Shown here: positions 18,336 to 26,483 of the stretch, one piece after another
Layout of the letters: each line of letters starts with the position of its first letter
How positions within the stretch are numbered: the stretch's first letter is position 1
Source of the DNA: Eudoraea chungangensis
GTDB lineage: Bacteria > Bacteroidota > Bacteroidia > Flavobacteriales > Flavobacteriaceae
Assembly (NCBI RefSeq): GCF_029360665.1
Contig: NZ_JARDUB010000001.1
Coordinates: 682,001-746,000 of the forward strand
DNA: 64,000 nucleotides
Direction: 5' to 3'
Notes under the pieces: generated by a model
The model's input: the letters and a program-made list of their open reading frames with translations, nothing else
What the model was told of the DNA's origin: nothing
Databases searched by the model: none
Program-made: the position numbers and the translations under genes

Positions 18336-19467
18336 CCATTAATAATTTTTCCAATTTAAGCAGACTATCTAGATTATGTGCAGATTCAAAAGCATCCAGA
18401 TGGGGCATCACATTTACAATTCCTTTTTGAATTGGCTGATAGCCATCCATTCCTTTTAATGGATTAAGCCATACCAGCGTTTTGCACTTTCTGCGTATTG
18501 TGCGCACAGCTTCTTTTAGTTCTGTAACACTGCCTGTTTCTAAACCATCGCTTAAAATAACTACGATATGCTTTTGACTTAAAAGTTTACTCCCATAGTC
18601 CGACAAGAATTCTTGAAGAGATTCTCCTATTTTAGTTCCACTCGACCAAGAATTAACATTCTTCCCTATCTCCTTTAAAATTTCCAATTCATTATTTTGG
18701 CGGAGCATTGGTGTAATGTGGGTCAAATGCGTACTAAAGGTAAAGAACTCCAAACTTTTAAAATACTTTTTTAACACTAAGACATAGCGTAAAAGATAGT
18801 AACTATAGGTATCCATAGACCCGCTTACGTCCAGAATAAAAATTACTTTTCGCTTTTCCTTTCGCTTCTTTTTATAGGATAAATCCAATAACAAGCCTCC
18901 TTTAGAAACGCCTTGGCGGATAGTGTTTCGTATATCAATACGACCTCTATTGGAGTTCTCTAACCTACGCTTAAAACGCATGCTCATTTGATGAAAAAGC
19001 TCTTCCGCCAGCTCCTCTAGTTTTTCTTTATCGGTTACATCAACCTTTGAAAAATCTGTATAACGCAAGCGAATACTTTCATTTGCCCCTACGGTCTCTT
19101 TAGCTTCATGCTCTTTAACCTCTTTCTTAGGTAGTTTAAACTCTGTCCCCAAGAAAATAACCGTGGCGGTTTCCTTCTCCTTCTTTAATTGCTTAATCTG
19201 TTTTTTTCGTTTTTCTAACTTCTCCTCATAATACCGACTCCAAAAACGCTGGAACATTTCATCAAAACGGTCAAAATGTTCTTTCCTTTTGCAGTATATC
19301 GCCTTTAAGCTATATTGAAATAATTTTCGATCCAGCGCATAGCCTTTTTCAGCAATACTAAAAGCGTCACGCGTTTCTTGAGGTCCAAGCATAAATTGTC
19401 TCTCTCGGCAATACATGGTAAAGTCGATAAGGCGTTCTTTAAAGGATTTGTCTACTTCAACTAACAT
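18328..19467 (-). CDS. coxE: CoxE-like VWA-domain protein
   Basis: 379 aa. The C-terminal half is a von Willebrand A domain with MIDAS motif DVSGSMDTYSYY and the later SSGTKIGESL threonine. The N-terminal half is helical and charged (RKKQIKQLKKEKETA). This is the architecture of CoxE, which works with the MoxR-type ATPase CoxD to mature the carbon monoxide dehydrogenase active site. It lies 19 bases after the DUF1272 gene and overlaps the XdhC-YHS start, fitting one operon. Confidence 0.87.
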   Translation of the reverse strand: MLVEVDKSFKERLIDFTMYCRERQFMLGPQETRDAFSIAEKGYALDRKLFQYSLKAIYCKRKEHFDRFDEMFQRFWSRYYEEKLEKRKKQIKQLKKEKETATVIFLGTEFKLPKKEVKEHEAKETVGANESIRLRYTDFSKVDVTDKEKLEELAEELFHQMSMRFKRRLENSNRGRIDIRNTIRQGVSKGGLLLDLSYKKKRKEKRKVIFILDVSGSMDTYSYYLLRYVLVLKKYFKSLEFFTFSTHLTHITPMLRQNNELEILKEIGKNVNSWSSGTKIGESLQEFLSDYGSKLLSQKHIVVILSDGLETGSVTELKEAVRTIRRKCKTLVWLNPLKGMDGYQPIQKGIVNVMPHLDAFESAHNLDSLLKLEKLLMDV

Positions 19468-19486
19468 GAAATTAATGCAATTAATA

Positions 19487-19792
19487 CTAGCGTTCTCTTG
19501 GATTTAGACCGGCATTCGATTCATATAGCCTCTTAAATTTTTCCATATTCACAGGCTTGTAAACTTCTTTAATAGTGACCGGAAAGTTTCCTACGTTATA
19601 TTTGGTAAAGTCTTTTGTTGGCCGGCTTGGTCTTAAAGCAAAGCCTCCTCCACAATTGGGGCAAACATTGTCCAAAATATTCGTTACACATTCTGCACAA
19701 AAAGTACATTCAAAAGAACAAATCATCGCTTCACTACTCTCGTTGGGCAGTCGCTTGGCACAGTTTTCACAAATAGGACGTATTTCTAGCAT
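19487..19792 (-). CDS. DUF1272 zinc-ribbon-like protein
   Basis: The start is set at MLEIRPICENCAKRLPNESS (19,792), the family's normal N-terminus; the longer frame to 19,843 adds 17 unlikely residues. Four CxxC-type pairs are visible: ICENC, MICSFECTFCAEC, and VCPNCGGGF. They are followed by LRPSRP, matching the short DUF1272 family, which is then extended by about 45 residues. It probably binds Zn or another metal; function unknown. Its position between coxD and coxE on the same strand is the only functional hint. Confidence 0.8.
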   Translation of the reverse strand: MLEIRPICENCAKRLPNESSEAMICSFECTFCAECVTNILDNVCPNCGGGFALRPSRPTKDFTKYNVGNFPVTIKEVYKPVNMEKFKRLYESNAGLNPRER

Positions 19793-19853
19793 AATTATAT
19801 TTAAAAACCCCTTAGAGTGGTAAAATAAAAATGTTTTTGTCAATTAACTCAGC

Positions 19854-20726
19854 TCAACTAATAGGGTATAAGAATTCTTGAACAGATTTATTACGAACAA
19901 ATTCAACGTCGTCTTTATGTTTTAAAACGCTTCCAATAGTAGTCTGGACGATTTCGTCTGTGATATTCTTTTGATTCATCAGTAATAAGGTCTTAGCCCA
20001 GTCTAAGGATTCGGCAATTCCCGGAGGCTTATGCAAACTCGACTTACGTAGATTATGAATAAAAGTAACGACCTGGGTAGCCAATTCTTCGTCTATATTA
20101 GGCAGCTTTTTTGCTATAATATTTATCTCTCCCGTTTTAGAAGGAAAATCCACCCAATGATATAGGCAGCGTCTTCTTAGTGCGTCGCTTAACTCCCTAG
20201 TACGATTAGAAGTTAAGATAACGAGAGGTTTAGATTTTGCATTAATGGTTCCTAGTTCGGGGATGCTAATTTGGAAATCCGAGAGCAATTCTAAAAGGTA
20301 GGCCTCAAATTCTTCATCGGCTCTATCAATTTCATCAATCAACAGAACAACTGGTTTATCAGAACTTATAGATTGTAATAATGGACGCTGCAATACATAG
20401 TCCATTCCAAATATCTGATTCTGTAACTCCATTTTATTCTCTTCTTGTTCAAAGAGTTTAATATGAAGAAGTTGTTTTTGATAATTCCATTCATAAATGG
20501 TAGTACTTACGTCTAATCCTTCATAGCATTGCAGCCTTATCAAGGTAGTACCTAAATGTTCTGCTAAGGTTTTAGCCAACATAGTCTTTCCCACTCCTGG
20601 ATTACCTTCCAATAACAAAGGTTTTTCCAAATTTTTCAGTAGAAATAGAGAGGTCGCTAAAGCCTCGTTTAAAATATAGTCGTGTTCATAGAAGTCTTCT
20701 ATGAGTGCCTGAATGTCTTTTGTCAA
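19854..20726 (-). CDS. coxD: CoxD-like MoxR-family AAA+ ATPase
   Basis: 290 aa. Walker A GNPGVGKTMLAKTLAEHLG, Walker B VLLIDEIDRADEEFEAYLLE, sensor 1 LVILTSNRTRELSDALRRRC. MoxR-type ATPases partner VWA proteins as metal-insertion or remodelling chaperones; in the CO dehydrogenase system CoxD is needed for adding sulfur and copper to the Mo site. The VWA partner CoxE is two genes downstream. A hairpin plus T-rich tract precedes the gene and could lower its expression relative to the structural genes. Confidence 0.88.
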   Translation of the reverse strand: MTKDIQALIEDFYEHDYILNEALATSLFLLKNLEKPLLLEGNPGVGKTMLAKTLAEHLGTTLIRLQCYEGLDVSTTIYEWNYQKQLLHIKLFEQEENKMELQNQIFGMDYVLQRPLLQSISSDKPVVLLIDEIDRADEEFEAYLLELLSDFQISIPELGTINAKSKPLVILTSNRTRELSDALRRRCLYHWVDFPSKTGEINIIAKKLPNIDEELATQVVTFIHNLRKSSLHKPPGIAESLDWAKTLLLMNQKNITDEIVQTTIGSVLKHKDDVEFVRNKSVQEFLYPIS

Positions 20727-20744
20727 TAGCCGCCTTTTTAAAAA

Positions 20745-20775
20745 AGAAAGCCATACCGTATGGGCATAGCTTTTC
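20745..20775 (-). terminator. Possible attenuator between coxG and coxD
   Basis: On the minus strand CCATA-CGG-TATGG forms a short stem, with AAAG/CTTT able to extend it across an internal loop, followed by TTTCTTTTTT. The stem is weak, so partial termination is more likely than complete termination. It would separate structural genes (coxMSLG) from maturation genes. Confidence 0.35.
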
Positions 20776-20795
20776 TTTGTTGATTATAATAATAA

Positions 20796-21266
20796 TTAAA
20801 CTGCTGCTTCAGCAGCTTCCAATTTTTTAGAAAAATTCGATACAAATTGTTTAAAAAGCTGATTGGATACGGTAGTAATTAATCGGGAACCGAACTGTGC
20901 AATTTTCCCATTAACCGTTACATCCATAATGGCATCTAATTTAACCCCTCCCTCTTCACGCTCATTTAAATCTATGGTCATCATCATTTCTGCGTTTCCA
21001 TTTCCTTTAGAATCCACACCGTCACCAGTAATAATAATTTTACGGTTTTCTTCGTCGATTTCTTTATAAAAAATATCGGCATCATACTTCACTCCCATAG
21101 GGCCAAATTTCATTCCTACTTTTCCTTTGTAGTGATTATCCCCAACTTTCTCGTCTACGGTTACACCTGGCACGCAGTCCATAATTTTCTCTGGGTCTAT
21201 CAAATGCTCCCATACTAAATCTGTGCCTTGTGGAACTTCGAACGATTTATCTAATTGTGTTTTCAT
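20796..21266 (-). CDS. coxG: CoxG-like SRPBCC-family protein
   Basis: 156 aa. The opening KSFEVPQGTDLVWEHLIDPE, then KIMDCVPGVTVDEKVGDNHYKGKVGMKFGP is the CoxG signature. SRPBCC lipid-binding-like barrels of this family are reported to attach the soluble CO dehydrogenase to the membrane. It is 53 bases downstream of coxL on the same strand. The C-terminal helix (LFKQFVSNFSKKLEAAEA) is amphipathic and may be the membrane contact. There is no signal peptide, consistent with a cytoplasmic protein. Confidence 0.87.
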   Translation of the reverse strand: MKTQLDKSFEVPQGTDLVWEHLIDPEKIMDCVPGVTVDEKVGDNHYKGKVGMKFGPMGVKYDADIFYKEIDEENRKIIITGDGVDSKGNGNAEMMMTIDLNEREEGGVKLDAIMDVTVNGKIAQFGSRLITTVSNQLFKQFVSNFSKKLEAAEAAV

Positions 21267-21319
21267 TTAAGTTTCATTTTTAAAATCCCTTATAGGGGTT
21301 TCTTGATATTGATTTAATA

Positions 21320-23686
21320 CTAGGCCTTGGCCTTCGCTTCCTGTATAGCTTCCCAAACTTTTGCCGGTGTAATTGGAATATCCAAATGCTTAATTCCTAA
21401 AGGATACAACGCGTCAATAATTGCATTTGCAATAGCTGGTGGTGCACCAACAGTAGGGGATTCCGCAACTCCTTTCGCTCCCAAAGGATGGTGTGGCGAA
21501 GGTGTTATAGTATGGCCTGTCTCCCAATGCGGACTTTCCACGGCTGTGGGCACTAGGTAGTCCATAAGTGTTCCGTTAAGCACGTTTCCTTCATCATCGT
21601 ATTCAATTCCTTCGTACATAGCCGGAGCAATTCCCTGGGTTAATCCCCCGTGAACCTGTCCTTCGACTATCATAGGATTGATAATATTTCCACAGTCATC
21701 TATGGCAACAAAACGTTTTACATCGATAGCCCCTGTTTCCTCATCCACTTCCACAACACATATATATGCGCCATTAGGGAAAGTTAAATTTGGCGGATCA
21801 TAATAATGTGTAGCCTCGAATCCTGGCTCCATCCCTGGAGGGAAATTAGTATAGGCCGCAAAAGCTACATCCTGAATTGTTTTGGACTTTTCGGGGGCAC
21901 CTTTTACAAAATACTTCCCTACTTCCCACTCAATATCCTCTTCGCTAACTTCTAATAAATGTGCTGCAATTTTCTTGCCTTTATCTCTTAGCTTACGGGC
22001 CGCAATTGCCGCTGCCGCTCCTGCGGTTGGCGTACTTCTACTGGCATACGTCCCTAAGCCATAAGGCGCAGTGTCTGTATCTCCCTCGTCAATCTCAATA
22101 TCTGTATATGGGATACCTAGTTCTTCAGCGAGTATTTGTGCATAAGTTGTTTCATGACCCTGCCCCTGAGACTTTGTCCCAAAACGTGCTAAAGCTTTCC
22201 CTGTTGGATGAACTCGAATTTCGGCACTATCGAACATCGCGATTCCCAAGATATCAAAATCTTTAGACGGCCCGGCACCTACCACTTCCGTAAATGTACA
22301 TAAGCCAATCCCCATCAATTTTCCCTCCGCACGTTTTTTAGCCTGCTCTTTTTTATAATCGTCATAGCCCAACATGTCCATAGCTTTTCTCAGAGTGGCT
22401 TCATAATCTCCACTATCATAACTCCATCCCAAAGGAGAAGCATAAGGAAACTGATCCTTTTTAATGAAATTTTCCAAACGCAAAAGAGCTGGATCTTTTC
22501 CAATTTCGGCGGCTAACTTATCTACCATACGCTCAATAGCATGGACAGCTTCCGTAACACGGAAGGAGCATCTATAGGCTACACCTCCAGGCGCCTTGTT
22601 AGTATAAACAGCGTCTAGTTCCGCAAAGGCATTATCATAGTCGTAGGACCCTGTACAAATAGAGAACATACCCGTGGGATATTTGGACGGATTAGCAGAT
22701 GAATCTGTATACCCATGATCGGCAAGAGTGGATACTTTAAAAGCCTGAATTTTACCATCTTTGGTAGCTGCTAATTCGCAATCCATATGATAGTCTCTAG
22801 CAAAACCGTTTACCAAGTTTTCAGAACGGTCTTCAATCCATTTAACTGGCTTTCCGATTAAGAAAGAAGCTGCAATGGCAATAACATATCCAGGGTATAC
22901 TGGTACTTTTCCACCAAATCCACCTCCAATATCCGGAGCTATAATTCTAATTTTTTCTTCAGATAAACCTACATGGCCAGCAACCAAAGCTAAAATAGTA
23001 CGAATAGCGTGTGGTGCCTGAGAGGTCAAATAAATCAACATTTTCTGGGTATCCTTATCGTAAGAAGCAACAACCCCACATGTTTCAATAGAAGCCACGT
23101 GTATTCTTGGCAGGTGAATTCTTTCTTTAACCACCACATCTGCATTGGCAATAGCAGCGTCGGTTTTTTCTCTGTCTCCACGCTCCCAATGATAAATATG
23201 ATTGTCTTTCTGCCCTTCTTTATCGGGCCTTAATAAGGGCGCGTCTTCGTCTAAAGACTTGAAAGGGTCAACGATCGCTTGCATAGGCTCGTATTCTACC
23301 TCCACAGCCTCTGCCCCATCAACAGCGATATACCTATCTGTTGCCACTACTGCACAAACCTCTTGGGATTGATGCATAATAGTATCTGTTGGCAATACCA
23401 TTTGAGAGTCGGAAAGAAGCGTTGGCATCCAATGTAGATTATACTGCGCCAAATCTTCACCTGTAATTACAGCTAAAACGCCATCAATGGCCAATGCTTT
23501 TTCCTTATTTATACTTTTTATTTTGGCGTAGGCGTATGGACTTCTAACCATTACCATACTTAACATGCCAGGTAATTTTACATCATCGGTATAGTTACCT
23601 TTGCCGTGTAAAAAACGGGCATCTTCTTTTCTTTTTACAGAGTGGCCCATTCCGCCTACCTCTGGTGATGTTTTACATGAGAACAT
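21320..23686 (-). CDS. coxL: Aerobic carbon monoxide dehydrogenase large subunit, form I
   Basis: 788 aa molybdopterin-binding subunit. The active-site loop reads GGVAYRCSFRVTEAVH, with Cys373 in the AYxCSFR motif that defines form I CoxL and ligates copper in the Mo-S-Cu centre. Form II homologues have AYRGAGR instead. Other Moco contacts are visible: IAPDIGGGFGGKVPVYPG, GTKSQGQGHETTYAQ and the catalytic Glu in LGAKGVAESPTVG near the C-terminus. It oxidises CO with water to CO2, passing electrons to the Fe-S and FAD subunits encoded just upstream. The gene order medium-small-large is the classical form I order. Confidence 0.95.
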   Translation of the reverse strand: MFSCKTSPEVGGMGHSVKRKEDARFLHGKGNYTDDVKLPGMLSMVMVRSPYAYAKIKSINKEKALAIDGVLAVITGEDLAQYNLHWMPTLLSDSQMVLPTDTIMHQSQEVCAVVATDRYIAVDGAEAVEVEYEPMQAIVDPFKSLDEDAPLLRPDKEGQKDNHIYHWERGDREKTDAAIANADVVVKERIHLPRIHVASIETCGVVASYDKDTQKMLIYLTSQAPHAIRTILALVAGHVGLSEEKIRIIAPDIGGGFGGKVPVYPGYVIAIAASFLIGKPVKWIEDRSENLVNGFARDYHMDCELAATKDGKIQAFKVSTLADHGYTDSSANPSKYPTGMFSICTGSYDYDNAFAELDAVYTNKAPGGVAYRCSFRVTEAVHAIERMVDKLAAEIGKDPALLRLENFIKKDQFPYASPLGWSYDSGDYEATLRKAMDMLGYDDYKKEQAKKRAEGKLMGIGLCTFTEVVGAGPSKDFDILGIAMFDSAEIRVHPTGKALARFGTKSQGQGHETTYAQILAEELGIPYTDIEIDEGDTDTAPYGLGTYASRSTPTAGAAAAIAARKLRDKGKKIAAHLLEVSEEDIEWEVGKYFVKGAPEKSKTIQDVAFAAYTNFPPGMEPGFEATHYYDPPNLTFPNGAYICVVEVDEETGAIDVKRFVAIDDCGNIINPMIVEGQVHGGLTQGIAPAMYEGIEYDDEGNVLNGTLMDYLVPTAVESPHWETGHTITPSPHHPLGAKGVAESPTVGAPPAIANAIIDALYPLGIKHLDIPITPAKVWEAIQEAKAKA
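22559..22579 (-). other. Form I CoxL active-site motif AYRCSFR
   Basis: The codons of the seven-residue motif were read directly on the minus strand; the Cys codon TGC occupies 22,568-22,570. This residue ligates Cu in characterised form I enzymes. Confidence 0.95.
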
Positions 23687-23703
23687 AATTTTTTCTTTAG
23701 AGG

Positions 23704-24195
23704 TTAAACAGTTTCTTCCTTAGGGTTGGCCATTTCTTTTGCAGCCTGTTGGACAGACTTTACAATATTGTTATATCCTGTACAACGACATAAATTCCCT
23801 GAAATTCCCCATCGAATTTCTTCTTCCGTAGGGTTTGGATTTGTTTTCAACATATCTATAGATCTCATTATCATTCCAGGGGTGCAGAAACCACAATGAA
23901 GCCCGTGTTGGTCATGAAAAGCCTGCTGCAAAGGGTGGTTTGTGCCGTCGGCAGCAATCCCTTCTATAGTTGTGATGTTGGCACCATCTGCACGTACTGT
24001 TAGATAGGTACAAGACTTTACCGATTTACCATCAATAAGAATGGTACAGGCTCCGCAACTTGAAGTATCACAGCCTATATGCGTTCCGGTCAAATCCAGG
24101 TTTTCTCGAATAAAATGTACTAAGAGCAAACGCGAATCTACCTCAGCAGAAACACTCTCCCCGTTAATTGTCATTGTTACATTATGTTTAGCCAT
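23704..24195 (-). CDS. coxS: CO dehydrogenase small [2Fe-2S] subunit
   Basis: 163 aa. The plant-type ferredoxin cluster is CDTSSCGAC...SC ([15 protein letters not shown] then KSCTYL). The second, helical cluster is HCGFCTPGM with GNLCRCTGY. Both match xanthine-oxidase-family small subunits and all eight cysteines are present. It shuttles electrons from the Mo site in CoxL to FAD in CoxM. It is 17 bases upstream of coxL and seven bases downstream of coxM. Confidence 0.95.
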   Translation of the reverse strand: MAKHNVTMTINGESVSAEVDSRLLLVHFIRENLDLTGTHIGCDTSSCGACTILIDGKSVKSCTYLTVRADGANITTIEGIAADGTNHPLQQAFHDQHGLHCGFCTPGMIMRSIDMLKTNPNPTEEEIRWGISGNLCRCTGYNNIVKSVQQAAKEMANPKEETV

Positions 24196-24202
24196 AGTAG
24201 TA

Positions 24203-25072
24203 TTAGTTTCTGGCTCTTTCCAGAGCCTTATTTATCATTCGTTTAGTTATGGTATTTACAATAGACCTTTTGTAGGCTTCAGAGCCTCTTAGGTCCGATT
24301 CGGGTTCGCAATCTTCACTAGCTATTTGCCCAACTTGTTCAATTAGTTCATCGGTAACCTTCTGTCCTCGAAGAACTTCTTCTCCTCTATCTAAACGCAT
24401 CGGCACTGCGCTAACATTGGTAAGGCCAATCCCAATTTCCTGGCAAACGCCAGCATCGTCTAATTCTATATGGACTGCAACTCCTGCCGTTGCGTAATCG
24501 CCAACTTTCCGTTCCATTTTATAATAGGCACCTCCGCTATTCTTTTTTGCCTTAGGTATTTGTATTTCGGTTAAAATATCTCCTGGTTCCAAGGCCGTCA
24601 TATAGAAACCATGGAAAAATTCATCAATAGGGATTGACTTTTCGCCATCTGCTCCTTCCGCAACGATAGTGGCTCTAAGTGCAAGCATCACCGCCGGTTG
24701 ATCGTTCGCAGCATCTCCATGTGCAATATTGCCTCCAATGGTTCCGAAGTTTCTAACGGAGGGGTCTGCCGTTAGCCAAACCGCATCTCCAAAAATAGGA
24801 TAACTGGATATTAGTAAATCACTGTGCTCTAAATCGGTCTGCGTGGTCATCGCTCCTATTTTTAGCAAATTGCCTTCTTCCTTAATATAGGAAAGTCCGC
24901 CGATCTTACTTATATCAATAATGTGTTCTGGAGTTGCAAATCGAAGCTTCATCATGGGAAGCAGACTGTGACCGCCCGACATGTATTTTGCCTCTTCGCC
25001 AAGCTCCTGTGATAAGGCAATTGCTTCTTTAACAGAAGTGGCCTTATGGTAATCAAATTTCGCAGGAATCAT
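24203..25072 (-). CDS. coxM: CO dehydrogenase medium FAD-binding subunit
   Basis: 289 aa. The two FAD-binding motifs are present: [13 protein letters not shown] (family form AGGHS) and [17 protein letters not shown]-terminal domain includes [18 protein letters not shown]. It holds FAD, which re-oxidises the Fe-S subunit and passes electrons to quinones. First gene of the cox operon, with a promoter-like sequence about 35 to 65 bases upstream. Confidence 0.95.
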   Translation of the reverse strand: MIPAKFDYHKATSVKEAIALSQELGEEAKYMSGGHSLLPMMKLRFATPEHIIDISKIGGLSYIKEEGNLLKIGAMTTQTDLEHSDLLISSYPIFGDAVWLTADPSVRNFGTIGGNIAHGDAANDQPAVMLALRATIVAEGADGEKSIPIDEFFHGFYMTALEPGDILTEIQIPKAKKNSGGAYYKMERKVGDYATAGVAVHIELDDAGVCQEIGIGLTNVSAVPMRLDRGEEVLRGQKVTDELIEQVGQIASEDCEPESDLRGSEAYKRSIVNTITKRMINKALERARN

Positions 25073-25105
25073 AATTTTTTTGGTGTTTAATTAACAGGTA
25101 GACAA

Positions 25106-25136
25106 TAAATATATCTTATTTTTCCCGATGTCACAA
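25106..25136 (-). promoter_or_regulatory. Probable cox operon promoter (Bacteroidetes type)
   Basis: On the minus strand TTG and, 20 bases later, TATATTTA approximate the Bacteroidetes TTG-N19/20-TAnnTTTG consensus (last base differs). It lies 34 bases upstream of coxM. Possible activator sites sit just upstream of it. Confidence 0.5.
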
Positions 25137-25146
25137 AAAAATAAGC

Positions 25147-25183
25147 TTTTGTTTAACGTTTTTGTTTAACCCTACTTAGGGTT
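25147..25183. promoter_or_regulatory. Candidate operator: direct repeats plus palindrome upstream of coxM
   Basis: Two copies of TTTTGTTTAAC (25,147-25,157 and 25,160-25,170, 13-base period) abut a palindrome AACCCTACTTAGGGTT (25,168-25,183, seven-base arms). They lie immediately upstream of the -33 element of the cox promoter and between two divergent transcription units, the classical place for an activator site. The cognate regulator is not identified. Confidence 0.45.
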
Positions 25184-25269
25184 AGATTAAGTGCTCTCCA
25201 TTTTTCTTAATAATTAATCATTTTGAGGAAATTCTTACCTTTAATGCAGACTAAAAATTATCATTAGGC

Positions 25270-26451
25270 ATGTACTCCCAACTCTATTTTGATTATAACG
25301 CTACCACTCCCTGTTCAAAACAAGTTGTAGAGGTTATGCTTCCTTATTTTAAGGAAGATTTTGGGAATCCTTCCAGTAGTCATCATGCCTATGGATGGTT
25401 GGCAATGAGTGCCGTAGAAGAAGCAACTCATTCTATAGCAAAGAGTCTAGGAGTCTCTCGAAATAGTCTAATTTACACTTCGGGTGCGACTGAAAGTATA
25501 AATATGGTATTGAAAGGCGTGGCAAGAAAATTGAAGGCTAAGGGAAAGCATATTATTACTACTAAGGCTGAGCATAAAGCGGTGTTAGATACTTGTAAAT
25601 TTTTGGAGGAAGACGGATTTTCAATTAGTTATTTAGATGTAGATTCTTCTGGACTTATTTCTTTGGAAGCCTTAAACAAAACACTGCGCTCGGATACCAT
25701 TTTGGTCTCTATACTCTATGCCAACAATGAAACCGGGAACATTCAACCTTTGCATAATATTGCCAAACTTGTTCACGATAATGGAAGTCTATTATTTTCA
25801 GATACTACTCAAGCTTTGGGTAAAGTTTCCTTGTCTACAATTCTAGATTTGGTAGATTTTGCTTGTTTTTCTGGACACAAAGTTTACGGGCCAAAAGGTA
25901 TTGGTTTGGTCTATATCCGAGATAATGAAAACAGAAATACGGTGCCAAGTTTAATTCAAGGAGGAGGTCAACAAAAAAAACAGAGAGGTGGTACTATTAA
26001 TACACCATTGATTGTTGGTTTGGCGAAAGCTATTCAGCTGGCCCAATCAACCTTAAACATTGAGAGTGAAAGGCAAAAAAAACTAAGAGACCAATTAGAG
26101 CAAAGCCTATTGGAGAAAATAGAAATGACTGTTCTAAATAGCAATGCGCCCCAACGCTTACCTAATACAACAAATGTTTCCTTTGCCTATGTTGATGGTG
26201 CAAATTTGCTTACTGCTTTAAGCCGTCAAATTGCCGTTTCCAATGGGTCTGCCTGTAATTCGGCCTCTGTGGAGCCTTCACATGTTCTAGTGGCAATGGG
26301 GGTGGATCGCAATTTGGCTTATGCTTCTTTACGCTTTAGTATTGGAAAATTTACGTCGGTAGAAGATATAAAAAAGGCTGTAGAGATAATATGCAAAGAA
26401 GTTACTAAGCAGCGAGAAAATAATATTCTCTGGGAGCGACGAAACGTTTAA
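25270..26451 (+). CDS. Cysteine desulfurase (NifS/IscS-type, class V aminotransferase)
   Basis: 393 aa PLP enzyme. The PLP-lysine motif is SGHKVYGPKGIGLVYI, upstream ATTPCSKQVVEVML and TSGATESINMVLKG bind PLP phosphate, and the sulfur-carrying Cys is in SNGSACNSASVEPSHVL. It moves sulfur from cysteine to an acceptor protein. It is divergent from the cox operon across a 197-base shared regulatory region. Supplying the sulfido ligand of the CO dehydrogenase Mo-S-Cu site, perhaps via an XdhC protein, is a reasonable inference. General Fe-S assembly is the alternative. Confidence 0.88.
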   Translation: MYSQLYFDYNATTPCSKQVVEVMLPYFKEDFGNPSSSHHAYGWLAMSAVEEATHSIAKSLGVSRNSLIYTSGATESINMVLKGVARKLKAKGKHIITTKAEHKAVLDTCKFLEEDGFSISYLDVDSSGLISLEALNKTLRSDTILVSILYANNETGNIQPLHNIAKLVHDNGSLLFSDTTQALGKVSLSTILDLVDFACFSGHKVYGPKGIGLVYIRDNENRNTVPSLIQGGGQQKKQRGGTINTPLIVGLAKAIQLAQSTLNIESERQKKLRDQLEQSLLEKIEMTVLNSNAPQRLPNTTNVSFAYVDGANLLTALSRQIAVSNGSACNSASVEPSHVLVAMGVDRNLAYASLRFSIGKFTSVEDIKKAVEIICKEVTKQRENNILWERRNV

Positions 26452-26483
26452 GTAAAATACTTTTTTTGTAAGACCTTTATGAT

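Noticed and set aside
21320-23686. Form II CoxL or xanthine dehydrogenase
   Set aside because: The active-site motif is AYRCSFR, not AYRGAGR, and the gene order and CoxD/E/G genes fit form I.
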